Assembly (NCBI RefSeq): GCF_013410065.1
Contig: NZ_JACCCW010000001.1
Coordinates: 2,095,448-2,159,447, forward strand
Direction of reading: 5' to 3'
Source of the DNA: Granulicella arctica
GTDB lineage: Bacteria > Acidobacteriota > Terriglobia > Terriglobales > Acidobacteriaceae
Length of the DNA: 64,000 bases
Part shown: in pieces, positions 9,346 to 18,671 of the stretch
How the letters are laid out: each line of letters opens with the position of its first letter
Position numbering within the stretch: position 1 is the stretch's first letter
The notes under the pieces: model-generated
Databases searched by the model: none
Told to the model about the DNA's origin: nothing
Seen by the model: only the letters and a program-made list of their open reading frames with translations
Program-made: the position numbers and the translations under genes

Positions 9346-11250
9346 ATGACCCTAAGAATTTCGAAGTACGCGGTAGTGTGCGGGCTCAGCCTGCTGACAT
9401 TGCCGGGAGTGGTGACCGCCCAGGTTCCGCGGTACCAGAGCCCCATAACGACGCCAGCGCCGCAGACGAAACTCAATCTGCCGGCACCCAGCGCGATCAC
9501 GCCTAACGGCGAGGTCGTCGAGGATGTCGTCGTTCAGGTCAACGATCAGATCATCAGCCGCAGCGACGTCGAGCGGAGTGAGCAGCAGCTCGCACAGGAG
9601 CTACAGCAGACCAACGCCAGCCCCTCCGATGCCGCCGAGCGCCAGAAGAACCTCCTGCGCGACATGATCGACCAGCAGTTGCTGCTCTCTCGCGGCAAAG
9701 AGCTCGGCCTCAACGTCGACAACGAGGTCATCCGTCGGCTCGACGAGATCCGCAAGCAGAACAAGCTCGACAGCATGGAAGACCTCGAAAAGGCGGCGCG
9801 GCAGCAGGGTGTCTCGTTCGAGGACTTCAAGGCGCAGATTCGCAATAGCCTCATCACGCAGCAGGTCGTCCGCGACGAGGTGGGTCGCCACCTGCAGATG
9901 ACCCAGGCGCAGGAGCAGGCATACTACGATGCTCATAAGCAGGAGTACGCTCAGCCCGAGCAGGTCCACCTGAGCGAGATCCTCATTCCCACCGCGGCGG
10001 ATGCGAACGATGCCGCCGTCGCCCAGGCGCAGGCCAAGGCCGCCGAGGTCGAAACCAAGCTCAAGGCCGGTGCCAAGTTCGATGACCTCGCGAAGACCTA
10101 CTCAGGTGGTCCAACTGCCTCGCAGGGCGGAGACCTCGGACAGTTCAAGCGAGGCGCGCTCGCTAAGGTGCTGGAAGACCAGACCTTCAGCCTCAAAACC
10201 GGTGAAAACACCGCGCCCATCCGCACCCGGCAGGGATTCGTGATCCTGAAGGTGGACCAGCATGATGAGGCAGGCACTCCGCCGCTGAAGCAGATCGAGC
10301 CGCAGATTCAGGAGGCGATGTACTCCGAGCAGATGAATCCCAAGCTGCGCGAGTACCTCACGCATCTCCGCGAAGATGCCTATATTGACACCAAGCCAGG
10401 CTATGTGGACTCCGGAGCCAGTGCGAAGCAGACCAAGCCGGTCTTTCTCGCCTATGCGCCTCCCGTAGTCAAGAAGAAGAAAGTCGTCGAGAAGCAGCGC
10501 TTCGATCGAGGTGGCAGGTTCTCGACCGCCAGCAGCGCCCCGGACGCTCCTGTAGCGACTACAGCCGGTGCAACGGCGGCGGCCACAGGGACGGCCTCGG
10601 CAACCTCTTCCCCGGCGCTCGCGAAGATCAGCCGAGGTAAGAAGGTCAAGAAAGAGAAGATCCGCTTCGGACAGGCTCCGCGCAACTCGTTGCCTGCGCA
10701 GCCGACCGGCATGGCCGCGGACGAAGGATTGGGAACGGATCACGCAGGGGAAGGTCAGGCCGCTGCGGCTGCTCCCGGCACCGCGATCGCCCCAATCGAT
10801 CAGTCCAGCACCAACACTGCCGACGCCAATCCGCTTACCCCGGTAGCACCCGCCCAGAAGAAGACGCGCTACAGCGCGCGGGCGAAGCAGGTAGCGGTGG
10901 CCAAGAAGCAGAAGAAGGTCGCGAAGGTGAAGGAGAAGAGCCTCGCGGCTCCCACGCCGATGACCGCTGAGGAGAAAGCAGCAGCAGCGACCCAGGCCGC
11001 TCCGCTGGGCCTCAACGGTGACACTGCAACGAAGAAAAAGAAGAAGAAGCGGGCGAAGGGAGCGGCGAAGGAACGGTTGCAGAATCAGCAGCAGAAGCCC
11101 GCACCACCTCCTCCGGATGAAATCCCTTCCAAGGGGCCGGATCGGGGAACTCCGCTCGAAGGGACCGCCGGACAGGGAGCAGCGAAGCCCGCTCCGGACA
11201 CGACGACCACTCCTCCAGCACCGGCTCCGACCACGCCGCCGGGCAACTAG
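9346..11250 (+). CDS. SurA-like periplasmic peptidyl-prolyl isomerase/chaperone with long basic tail
   Basis: 634 aa from the ATG at 9346, which begins a signal peptide ending near VVTAQ (residue ~26). A SurA N-terminal chaperone domain covers about 55-190 and one parvulin domain about 203-305 (EQVHLSEILIP, GGDLGQFKRG, GFVILKV). Residues ~360-634 are low-complexity Ala/Pro/Lys-rich sequence with Lys clusters (VKKKKVV, KKKKKKRAKG) and recurring R-F/Y segments (RFDRGGRF, KIRFGQ, TRYSARAK). SurA normally helps outer-membrane proteins fold and has no such tail. The frame is open upstream to 9217, but the signal peptide fixes the start. Confidence 0.9.
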   Translation: MTLRISKYAVVCGLSLLTLPGVVTAQVPRYQSPITTPAPQTKLNLPAPSAITPNGEVVEDVVVQVNDQIISRSDVERSEQQLAQELQQTNASPSDAAERQKNLLRDMIDQQLLLSRGKELGLNVDNEVIRRLDEIRKQNKLDSMEDLEKAARQQGVSFEDFKAQIRNSLITQQVVRDEVGRHLQMTQAQEQAYYDAHKQEYAQPEQVHLSEILIPTAADANDAAVAQAQAKAAEVETKLKAGAKFDDLAKTYSGGPTASQGGDLGQFKRGALAKVLEDQTFSLKTGENTAPIRTRQGFVILKVDQHDEAGTPPLKQIEPQIQEAMYSEQMNPKLREYLTHLREDAYIDTKPGYVDSGASAKQTKPVFLAYAPPVVKKKKVVEKQRFDRGGRFSTASSAPDAPVATTAGATAAATGTASATSSPALAKISRGKKVKKEKIRFGQAPRNSLPAQPTGMAADEGLGTDHAGEGQAAAAAPGTAIAPIDQSSTNTADANPLTPVAPAQKKTRYSARAKQVAVAKKQKKVAKVKEKSLAAPTPMTAEEKAAAATQAAPLGLNGDTATKKKKKKRAKGAAKERLQNQQQKPAPPPPDEIPSKGPDRGTPLEGTAGQGAAKPAPDTTTTPPAPAPTTPPGN

Positions 11251-11270
11251 GGAAGTGCATTCCGCTAACG

Positions 11271-11300
11271 GACGCGAGGGCCTCGGCTCTCGCGTCTTCT
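11271..11300 (+). terminator. Intrinsic terminator after the SurA-like gene
   Basis: Stem GACGCGAG/CTCGCGTC around a 10-nt loop, followed by TTCTTTT, 20 nt after the stop codon. Confidence 0.8.
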
Positions 11301-11343
11301 TTTCCGGCAACAGTCTTCAGACAACGGGGTATGCTGAGGGGCG

Positions 11344-12324
11344 ATGAAAGACTTTTTTGTAATCGATGCGGCGAAGTTCGAAAACGAGTCAGTAACCGGG
11401 TACTTCGCGCTCTCCTCGCTCTCCCTCCGAGACCGCAAACAGGGCGGCCAGTACCTCGCGCTCACCCTCGGCGACAAGACCGGCAGCTTCGAAGCCCGTA
11501 TGTGGGATGACTTCGCCGATGTCGTCGAAACCTGCACCGAGGGCTGCTACGTCAAAGCGCAGGGCCAGATCAGCAAATATCAGGGGAAGTTCCAGATCAC
11601 CCTCCAGAAGCTCCGCAGCGCGGCCGACTCCGAGGTCGATCCCGCAGACTTCCTGCCCGCCACGCGCTTCGATGTGGACGAGATGTGGGCCGAGCTTCGC
11701 AGCTACGTCTCCTCCTTCACCAATGAAGACCTCAAGCGCCTCGTCTTCGCCTTCCTCGACGATGAGGAGATCGGCGCAGCCTACCGCGCCGCACCCGCTG
11801 CCAAGGTCCTCCATCACGCCTGGCTCGGCGGCCTGCTGGAGCACGTCGTCACCCTCGTCCGCGTCTGCCTCGCCACCGCGCCCTTCTACGCTGAGGTCGA
11901 TCCCGACCTGCTCGTCACCGGTGCTATCCTCCACGACATCGGCAAGATCCGCGAGCTGCACTGGAAGAACACCTTCGGCTACACCCTCGAAGGCCAGATG
12001 GTCGGCCACATCAGTATCGCCCAGGGAATGCTGCGCGAGAAGGTTCAGTCACTCGCCCCCTTCCCCGAAAAACTCCGCGTCCTCGTCGAGCACATGATCC
12101 TCAGCCACCACGGCAAGTACGAGTTCGGCTCCCCCAAGCTCCCCATGACCCCCGAGGCCATCCTCCTCAGCGCCCTCGACGACCTCGAGGCCAAGATGCA
12201 GACCATGCGCAGCGAGTTCGGCAAGGCCGGAGCCAACGGCAAAAGCGCCTCGGAGATGACTGACTGGGTCCGCTCGATGGACCGCCCTCTGCTCAATACC
12301 CGGGCTTACCTCAACGAAGAGTAA
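11344..12324 (+). CDS. HD-domain protein with OB fold, YhaM-like 3'-5' exoribonuclease
   Basis: 326 aa. Residues ~15-95 form an OB-fold nucleic-acid-binding domain (LGDKTGSFEARMWDD, GCYVKAQGQISKYQGKFQI). Residues ~155-300 form an HD hydrolase domain with HHAWLGGLLEHV, ILHDIGK and the distal LSHHGKYEFGSP. This order and length match the YhaM/CBF1 family of 3'-5' exoribonucleases. TATGCT ends 8 nt before the ATG, and a GAGGGG also sits there, so either a leaderless or a Shine-Dalgarno start is possible. Confidence 0.88.
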   Translation: MKDFFVIDAAKFENESVTGYFALSSLSLRDRKQGGQYLALTLGDKTGSFEARMWDDFADVVETCTEGCYVKAQGQISKYQGKFQITLQKLRSAADSEVDPADFLPATRFDVDEMWAELRSYVSSFTNEDLKRLVFAFLDDEEIGAAYRAAPAAKVLHHAWLGGLLEHVVTLVRVCLATAPFYAEVDPDLLVTGAILHDIGKIRELHWKNTFGYTLEGQMVGHISIAQGMLREKVQSLAPFPEKLRVLVEHMILSHHGKYEFGSPKLPMTPEAILLSALDDLEAKMQTMRSEFGKAGANGKSASEMTDWVRSMDRPLLNTRAYLNEE

Positions 12325-12331
12325 AATTCCA

Positions 12332-12389
12332 AAATGTAGCTACAAAAATGTAACTACATTCCCGTAACTCCGGTTTTGTAGTTACATTT
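12332..12389. repeat. Cluster of three TGTANNTACA boxes upstream of aroC
   Basis: AAATGTAGCTACA (12332-12344), AAATGTAACTACA (12346-12358) and TGTAGTTACATTT (12377-12389). The second and third are a perfect 13-bp inverted repeat with an 18-nt spacer; the first is a direct near-copy of the second. Each contains the dyad TGTA-N2-TACA. Arrangement typical of a repressor binding region; 82 bp before the aroC start. Confidence 0.7.
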
Positions 12390-12470
12390 GCCTTTCGACA
12401 CGCAAACCACCTCTTCGGAGGACTGCGTTTGTCAACTTGTTACAATTTCTTCTGGACTAAAGAGAGTGAA

Positions 12471-13643
12471 ATGCTACGTTTTTCAACAGCAGGAGAGAGC
12501 CACGGCGAGAGCTTAATCGCCCTGGTCAGCGGCATGCCCGCAGGCGTTCCCATTGAACAAGAGTTCATCGACCGCGAGCTTTGGCGCCGCCAGCAGGGCT
12601 ACGGCCGCGGCGGACGCATGCGCATCGAGCGCGATAAGGCGCACATTCTAAGTGGGATACGCCACGGTAAGACCATCGGATCGCCCATCGCCATGTCGCT
12701 TGCCAACAACGACTGGAAGAACTGGACCGAGATCCTCCCCGTCGAAACCGGCGATCCCGAAAAGCACAAAGCCGTCGCCAGCCCGCGCCCCGGCCACGCC
12801 GACCTCGCCGGCGCGCTCAAATACGATTTCCCCGACGCCCGCTACATTCTCGAGCGCGCCTCCGCCCGCGAAAGCGCCGCACGGGTAGCCGCCGGGGCCA
12901 TCGCCAAGCAGCTCCTTCGCTCCATCGGCGTTGAAGTCGCCAGCCACGTCATCCGCGTCGGGAAGGCTGAGCTCGACCGTCCCGCGACGTGGGAAGAGAT
13001 TGCGGCGTTGCAAGCAAAGGAGATAGTCCTCCTGAACTGTGTCGACGAGGCCAGTGAGGCTCGCATGAAGGCCGAAGTCGACGCCGTCCTGCGCACAGGC
13101 GATACCATCGGCGGCGTCTTCGAGGTCGTCATCCACGGTCTGCCCCCCGGCGTCGGCACGCACGTCAACTGGGATGAGCGCATGGACGGCCTCCTCGCGC
13201 AGGCGGTCATGAGTCTCCAGGCAGTCAAGGCCGTCGAGATCGGTCGCGGTGTGACAGCAGCCGAGTCGCTCGGCTCCACAGTGCATGACGCCATTGCCTA
13301 TGAGGGAACAGACGGCTTCACTAAATTTTCCCGCGAGCAGAACAACGCTGGTGGTCTCGAGGGCGGTATCTCGAACGGCGAAGATGTGGTCGTTCGCGGC
13401 TATCTGAAGCCGATCTCTACACTGCGCCGCCCACTTGGTTCGGTTAGCTTCGAGACGCGCGAACCGGTAAAGGCTGCCTATGAGCGCAGCGATGTCTGTG
13501 TCGTTCCAGCCGCTGGTGTCGCGGCGGAGGCGATGGTCGCGCTGGCAGTTGCGCGGTTGGTGGTAGAGAAGTTTGGTGGTGATTCACTGCGCGAGATGCA
13601 GCGCAATTTCAACGGCTATTGTGAGCAGATTCGAGCGTATTGA
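12471..13643 (+). CDS. aroC: Chorismate synthase
   Basis: Last step of the shikimate pathway: EPSP to chorismate with reduced FMN. 390 aa. Family signatures are GESHG with the active-site H11, the QGYGRGGRM FMN/substrate loop, RPGHADLAGALKY with the second catalytic His, and ERASARESAARVAAG. The ATG at 12471 gives the canonical MLRFSTAGESHG start; the frame extends to 12429 without family similarity. First gene of an operon with def, fmt and rsmB. The TGTANNTACA boxes upstream may control it. Confidence 0.97.
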   Translation: MLRFSTAGESHGESLIALVSGMPAGVPIEQEFIDRELWRRQQGYGRGGRMRIERDKAHILSGIRHGKTIGSPIAMSLANNDWKNWTEILPVETGDPEKHKAVASPRPGHADLAGALKYDFPDARYILERASARESAARVAAGAIAKQLLRSIGVEVASHVIRVGKAELDRPATWEEIAALQAKEIVLLNCVDEASEARMKAEVDAVLRTGDTIGGVFEVVIHGLPPGVGTHVNWDERMDGLLAQAVMSLQAVKAVEIGRGVTAAESLGSTVHDAIAYEGTDGFTKFSREQNNAGGLEGGISNGEDVVVRGYLKPISTLRRPLGSVSFETREPVKAAYERSDVCVVPAAGVAAEAMVALAVARLVVEKFGGDSLREMQRNFNGYCEQIRAY

Positions 13644-14171
13644 GTGGCGAAAAAGAACCCCAAAATCCACGAAGTAGTGAAGTATCCAGACCCCGTGCTC
13701 GCAAAGCGCGGTGAGGCCGTGACGGTCTTTGACGCGGATCTGAAGAAGCTCGTCGACGAGATGTTCGACAGCATGTACGCGGCGCAGGGCATTGGCCTCG
13801 CCGCGCCGCAGATCAACATCTCAAAGCGTCTCACCGTCATCGACATCAGCTTCCAGAAGAATCCCGAGGAAAAGATCGTCCTCATCAACCCTGAGATCAT
13901 CGACCGCAGCGGCAAGCAGGTCGAAGAGGAGGGCTGCCTCAGCCTGCCGGAGATTCGCGAGAAGGTTACACGGTCAGAATGGGTTAAGGTGAAGGCGCAG
14001 GATGTGACTGGCAAGTGGATCGAGGTCGAGGGCGAAGAGCTGCTGGCGCGTGCGATACAGCATGAGATCGACCACCTCGACGGCATCCTCTTCATCGATC
14101 ACCTCAGCCGCCTCAAGCGTGACCTGGTTCTGCGCAAGATCAAGAAGTTGCAGAAGAACGGTGAGTGGTAA
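13644..14171 (+). CDS. def: Peptide deformylase
   Basis: Removes the formyl group from N-terminal formyl-Met. 175 aa. All three motifs are present: GIGLAAPQ, EEGCLSLPE with the metal-binding Cys, and QHEIDHLDG with the two His and catalytic Glu. The GTG start follows the aroC stop with no gap. The end overlaps or abuts fmt, whose product adds the formyl group that Def removes. Confidence 0.97.
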   Translation: MAKKNPKIHEVVKYPDPVLAKRGEAVTVFDADLKKLVDEMFDSMYAAQGIGLAAPQINISKRLTVIDISFQKNPEEKIVLINPEIIDRSGKQVEEEGCLSLPEIREKVTRSEWVKVKAQDVTGKWIEVEGEELLARAIQHEIDHLDGILFIDHLSRLKRDLVLRKIKKLQKNGEW

Positions 14172-14173
14172 CG

Positions 14174-15109
14174 GTGAAGCTGGTATTTTGCGGGACGCCG
14201 GAGTTCGCCGTGCCGACTCTGAAGGCTGTGGTCGCCGCCGGGCATGAGGTGGCTCTCGTTCTCACGCAGCCGGATCGTGCGGTGGGTCGCACGCAGGAGA
14301 TGCACGCCCCTCCGGTGAAGCGGCTCGCGCTCGAACTTGCCATTCCGGTCGTGCAACCGGAGAAGATCAAGACCAATCAGGAGCTGCGCTCGCAGCTTGA
14401 AGGTATCGCGCCGGACGCAATCCTGATCGTCGCATACGGGCGCATCATCCCGCAGTGGATGCTCGATCTGCCACCGCTCGGCAACATCAATCTGCATGGC
14501 TCGCTACTGCCGAAGTACCGTGGTGCTGCGCCGATTCAATGGGCGGTCGCGGAGGGCGAAAGCATTACGGGCGTCACGACGATGCGGATCGATGCGGGCC
14601 TCGACACCGGCGACATGCTGCTCGCGAAGGCTGTGCCGATTGCTCTTGAGGAGACCTCGGTCGATCTGTTCCAGAGCCTCGCTGAGGTTGGCGCGGAGCT
14701 GATGCTCGAGACGCTGCGTGGCTTGGCCGATGGCTCCATCGTTCCTCAGCCGCAAAATCACTCGCTGGCGACGCTGGCTCCGATCCTCAAGCGCGAGGAC
14801 GGTGCGATCGACTTCACCGGCACAGCCAGCCGTATTCATGCTCGCTGGCGCGGCTTTCAACCATGGCCGGGAGCGTATACCACGCTGCGTGGAAAGAAGT
14901 TTCTCGTGCATCGGATGCGCCTTACGGACGAACATACCTCGCAGCCCGCGGGTACTCTTCTGGTGCATGGCGACGAGCTACGCGTGTCCTGCGGCGACGG
15001 CTCAGTGCTCGCATGGGACGAGGTTCAGCTCGAAGGCAAGCGCCGGATGAACGCCGCGGAGTTCCTGCGCGGCTATCAGGTTGTCACTGGTGAATTGGTC
15101 GGGCTATGA
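14174..15109 (+). CDS. fmt: Methionyl-tRNA formyltransferase
   Basis: Formylates initiator Met-tRNA using 10-formyl-tetrahydrofolate. 311 aa from the GTG at 14174, which gives the family-typical MKLVFCGTPEFAVPTL; a GTG at 14165 inside def is the alternative. The catalytic block NLHGSLLPKYRGAAPIQWA (Asn, His, later Asp in DAGLDTGDML) is complete. The C-terminal ~100 residues are the tRNA-binding OB-like domain. Overlaps rsmB by 4 bp. Confidence 0.96.
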   Translation: MKLVFCGTPEFAVPTLKAVVAAGHEVALVLTQPDRAVGRTQEMHAPPVKRLALELAIPVVQPEKIKTNQELRSQLEGIAPDAILIVAYGRIIPQWMLDLPPLGNINLHGSLLPKYRGAAPIQWAVAEGESITGVTTMRIDAGLDTGDMLLAKAVPIALEETSVDLFQSLAEVGAELMLETLRGLADGSIVPQPQNHSLATLAPILKREDGAIDFTGTASRIHARWRGFQPWPGAYTTLRGKKFLVHRMRLTDEHTSQPAGTLLVHGDELRVSCGDGSVLAWDEVQLEGKRRMNAAEFLRGYQVVTGELVGL

Positions 15110-16416
15110 AACAGACAAAACCCATGAACTCTCCTCGAGACCCCGGCAATATTCCCAAAGGATCGGGGACGCCGAAGGTGACGCCCGCACGGCGCGCTGC
15201 GTTCGAGATTCTGACCCTCGTCGGCGAGAACAAAGGCCATAGCGATGAGTTGCTGCACTCGGTTCGCACCGAAGCGCTCACGCCCGAGGACCGTAACCTC
15301 GCCACGGCGCTGGTGATGGGTGTCCTGCGCTGGCAGATTGCGCTCGATGCGCGGATACGTACGCTGTTGCAGCGGCCGGAGCAGCGGCTCGCCGAGCCGG
15401 TTGCGCTTGCATTGCGCATGGGCGCGTTCCAGTTGACGCACATGGACCGCATTCCGGCGCATGCGGCGCTGAGCGAGAGCGTGGAGCTCTGCAAGCTGGC
15501 GAACCAACCACACGCAGCAGGCATGGTGAATGCGATCCTGCGCAAAGTCGCTGCCGCGCAGAAGCCCGGTGCGCGTATCTTTGAGTCCGTCCCTGCGTTT
15601 GCAGAGCGGCTTGGCCATCCTCGCTGGCTGGTCGAGCGATGGGCTGCGTTGTACGGGCGCGGCGCCGCGCTCGCGATCTGCGAGGCCGATCAGCAGGAGC
15701 CAGCCGACGGCAGCATGTTTACCGAAGCCGGTGGCGATCTCCCCCAGATGGACGACGGCTCGCGTCTGGTGGCGGAGCTTGCGGCCGCTGCGATGCCTGC
15801 AAACGCAACTCGCATCTGGGATTGCTGCGCTGCGCCCGGTGGCAAGACGTTGATGCTGGCGCGTCGCTCTGCTCATGCGGAGATCGCAGCGACCGACGTC
15901 AGCGCTCGGCGCTTGAAGCAGATGGAGGGACGGTTCCGCCGCTACCCGTATGCGGAGAAGATCCAATGCGCTGTGGCAGACGCGACCGCTCCCGGCGATG
16001 ACCGTAAGTTCGATCTGATCCTCTGCGATGTGCCGTGCAGCGGGACGGGAACTCTCTCTCGCAATCCCGAGATACGCCATCGCCTGCGGGTGGAGGAGCT
16101 TGCCCGGCAGGCTGAACGTCAGCGCGCCATCCTGCATGGGGCGTTTCAGCGGCTGGCTCCAGGTGGACGGCTGGTCTACTCGACGTGCTCGCTTGAGCCT
16201 GAGGAGAACGAGCGCGTCGTCGAAGGACTCGCCGGTGCGCGAAGGCTGCCGGTCGAAGGACTGCTCGCGCAACTGGCGCAGACGGACATTCTGCAACAGG
16301 ACGCAGCGGCTACGTTGCAAGAGACTGCTGTCCGTGACGGAGCGCTGCGGACACTGCCGGGAGTTCATGGCTGCGACGGCTTCTTCGCGGTAGTTTTGGA
16401 GCGAGCAGAGAGTTAG
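15106..16416 (+). CDS. rsmB: 16S rRNA m5C967 methyltransferase (RsmB/Sun)
   Basis: 436 aa. The N-terminal ~140 residues are the NusB-like RNA-binding domain (ARRAAFEILTLV, HAALSESVELCK). The methyltransferase domain has the SAM loop DCCAAPGGKTL, the catalytic Cys in CDVPCSGTGTL, and STCSLEPEENE with the second Cys. The ATG overlaps the fmt stop (ATGA). Its stop overlaps that of the convergent PASTA gene by 4 bp. Confidence 0.94.
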   Translation: MKQTKPMNSPRDPGNIPKGSGTPKVTPARRAAFEILTLVGENKGHSDELLHSVRTEALTPEDRNLATALVMGVLRWQIALDARIRTLLQRPEQRLAEPVALALRMGAFQLTHMDRIPAHAALSESVELCKLANQPHAAGMVNAILRKVAAAQKPGARIFESVPAFAERLGHPRWLVERWAALYGRGAALAICEADQQEPADGSMFTEAGGDLPQMDDGSRLVAELAAAAMPANATRIWDCCAAPGGKTLMLARRSAHAEIAATDVSARRLKQMEGRFRRYPYAEKIQCAVADATAPGDDRKFDLILCDVPCSGTGTLSRNPEIRHRLRVEELARQAERQRAILHGAFQRLAPGGRLVYSTCSLEPEENERVVEGLAGARRLPVEGLLAQLAQTDILQQDAAATLQETAVRDGALRTLPGVHGCDGFFAVVLERAES

Positions 16417-17180
16417 CCGCCGAAGTTCAGGCGCACACCCTCACCTTTGACGACTCGATGACCCGCCGCTGGTATCTGCGAGGTCACCGGGCCACTGGAC
16501 GGTACTGCCACCGGCGGTGTGCTCGCTGCGGGGCTGGCCGTATTCGTAGGAGCAGTGGCCGCTGCATCCGGTGGCGGTGCTACCACTGCATACAGGCCGA
16601 GCGTGGCGATCCGGCTAAAGGCAGTCTCTCGGCTCAATCCAACCACCGAAGGCATGACGAACGCGGTGGTATGTGCGTCGTCCTTCTGACTCAGCAGTAA
16701 GCTGACGCGCGGGCTGTCGACGCCGCCTGCGTTTGGCGGTGGCGTTTGTGCCAGCACAATCTCCGCATCGCCGGGCGCGGGAAGGTGCGCGACGGTCCCC
16801 AGGTCCAGCGAGAGGCGACGGATGGTCACCTCGGCGAGCCGCTCGTCCATGCCTCGCACATTGGGGATGGAGACCTTCTGCGGGCCGAGGCTCTCGATTG
16901 CGCGTATCTCCCACTCATGGCGGACGATCACGCCAGGCGCGGGAACCTGCGAGATGATGTGGCCCGCCGGGATTGTCGTCGAGTAGAAGCGGCTGATGAG
17001 GACGAGATTGAGACCGCGGCTGCTGAGCGCGTGCGTGGCATCGCTCACGGTCATACCGGCGAGGTTCGGCACCTCCACCTCGCCGCCGTGGATCGCGAGC
17101 CGCATGGTGGTGAAGGCAAACAGCAGCACGACCGCCACCATCGCCATGGCACCCAGTACGAGATGAAAGATGCGCTTCAT
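16413..17180 (-). CDS. Membrane-anchored PASTA-domain protein
   Basis: 255 aa. One N-terminal membrane segment (residues ~7-25) followed by three PASTA repeats: VEVPNLAGMTVSDATHAL, VSIPNVRGMDERLAEVTI and VMPSVVGLSRETAFSRI. A Pro/Ala-rich stretch of ~25 residues interrupts the third. There is no kinase or transpeptidase domain, so it is a stand-alone PASTA protein, possibly binding peptidoglycan from the inner membrane. TATCCT lies 9 nt before the ATG. The function of lone PASTA proteins is unclear. Confidence 0.85.
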   Translation of the reverse strand: MKRIFHLVLGAMAMVAVVLLFAFTTMRLAIHGGEVEVPNLAGMTVSDATHALSSRGLNLVLISRFYSTTIPAGHIISQVPAPGVIVRHEWEIRAIESLGPQKVSIPNVRGMDERLAEVTIRRLSLDLGTVAHLPAPGDAEIVLAQTPPPNAGGVDSPRVSLLLSQKDDAHTTAFVMPSVVGLSRETAFSRIATLGLYAVVAPPPDAAATAPTNTASPAASTPPVAVPSSGPVTSQIPAAGHRVVKGEGVRLNFGG

Positions 17181-17218
17181 CGCAGGCTCAGGATACAGCG
17201 TTGTGGGGCATAAAACAG

Positions 17219-18664
17219 CTAGCGGCGGTTGTCGGTCGCCGGTTCGGGATGGATGAGGAGGCGGCTGACCTCGGGAGCGTCGAGCTTGAATGCGTTTTCG
17301 AGAGCCGTGATGACCTGATGAACCTGCGCCATAGGGAGGTCGTCCGGTAGCGTGCAGTGGCAGTTGACCTGAATGCGGTCGTTGATTTTGGTGACGATGA
17401 CCTCGTGAATGTCGAGGATCTCAGGAAAGGCCACGGCGGCGCGGCGCAAGCGCACCTCAAGTTGCCGGTCCTGTTCGAGCGATGCGGGTCGTTCGATGGT
17501 GGCGGGCTCGCTCTCGATATGCGTCAGGATGGTCGCGATGGTCGGGACCTCGCGGCGAATCTCGGCCTCGAGCTGTGTCACCAGATCGTGTGCGGCGCGA
17601 AGGGGGAGGGTCTCATCGACCTCAAGATGCTGCTCGACGTGCAGCACGCCATCGTACTGCTGGACGCTGACGTCGTGGATGGCGAGGTTCGACCGTGCCG
17701 CTACCGCGCGAATGCGATCGTGAACGCTCTCGGCGACCGAAGCGGTGGGGACGGAGTGGACGACGACGTCGGCTCCGGGCAGATGCCGCTGGACGGATTC
17801 GGTCGCCGCCATGGTGATCTGCTCCGAGCGTTGGAAGGTCAGGTTGCGTGGCATCCCTAGCGTCAGGTCGGCGAAGTAGCTGGAGCCGGAGCGTCGCGTG
17901 CGGACGCGGTCGACCGAGATAACTCCATCGATCGCCGCCAGGTCGCGGATCAACTCTCGGCGCATCTGCGCACGTGTCTCCGCCGGGGTTGCATCGAGCA
18001 GGGCATCGACTGTCTGTCGCGCCAGACGCCAACTCACACGCAGAATGATCCCGGAGACTACGATGGCGGCGATGGGGTCCGCGAGCTCGAGGCTCGGTAT
18101 GTGCCAGTGTTGTCCGGCGAAGGTCGCGGCCAGACCGAGCAGCACCGCGAACGACGACCACATGTCCGTGCCAAAGTGGATTGCATCCGCCTCAAGTGCC
18201 AGACTGCGGTGTTCTTGAGCGACGCGGTGCAGGCTGCGCGAGCGAGTGTAGTCAACCACGATGGAGAGCAACAGCACGGCGAATGGCCAGGGGGATGGAG
18301 TCAGCGCAAGGTGCTCACGGAAGAGGATGCGGCGGATCGCCTCGGTGAGAATCCACACGCAGGAGCCGAGCATGATGACGGTCTCCACGAAGGCTGAAAG
18401 GCTTTCGATCTTACCGTGGCCGTAGTTATGGTCCTCGTCGGCAGGTCGGTCGGAGACCTGCACAGAGAAGAGTGTGATCGCGGCGGCGATCAGGTCGATG
18501 GCGGAGTGAGCCGCCTCCGAGAGCATGCCGAGCGATCCCGTCAGGATACCGGTCACCAGCTTGAGCAGTGTGACGATGAACGCCGCAAACACGGAAGCGA
18601 GCGCCGCTGCCCGTTTCGCAGTGTGTGTCTGTCCGGTCTTCTCGTTCGTCACTGTGGAAGCCAT
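17219..18664 (-). CDS. Cation diffusion facilitator (CDF) transporter with three C-terminal domains
   Basis: 481 aa, compared with ~300 for FieF-type proteins. The membrane part (~20-215) has the metal-site motifs SAIDL in TM2 and HFGTD in TM5, plus HNYGHGKIE. The cytoplasmic tail appears to hold three successive ferredoxin-like dimerisation units, at about 220-300, 300-385 and 390-470 (VISVDRVRTR, LAIHDVSVQQ and ILDIHEVIVT each begin the same strand). It probably exports divalent metal ions such as Zn, Fe or Mn. TACGAT lies 7 nt before the ATG. Confidence 0.9.
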   Translation of the reverse strand: MASTVTNEKTGQTHTAKRAAALASVFAAFIVTLLKLVTGILTGSLGMLSEAAHSAIDLIAAAITLFSVQVSDRPADEDHNYGHGKIESLSAFVETVIMLGSCVWILTEAIRRILFREHLALTPSPWPFAVLLLSIVVDYTRSRSLHRVAQEHRSLALEADAIHFGTDMWSSFAVLLGLAATFAGQHWHIPSLELADPIAAIVVSGIILRVSWRLARQTVDALLDATPAETRAQMRRELIRDLAAIDGVISVDRVRTRRSGSSYFADLTLGMPRNLTFQRSEQITMAATESVQRHLPGADVVVHSVPTASVAESVHDRIRAVAARSNLAIHDVSVQQYDGVLHVEQHLEVDETLPLRAAHDLVTQLEAEIRREVPTIATILTHIESEPATIERPASLEQDRQLEVRLRRAAVAFPEILDIHEVIVTKINDRIQVNCHCTLPDDLPMAQVHQVITALENAFKLDAPEVSRLLIHPEPATDNRR

Positions 18665-18671
18665 AGGGGAA

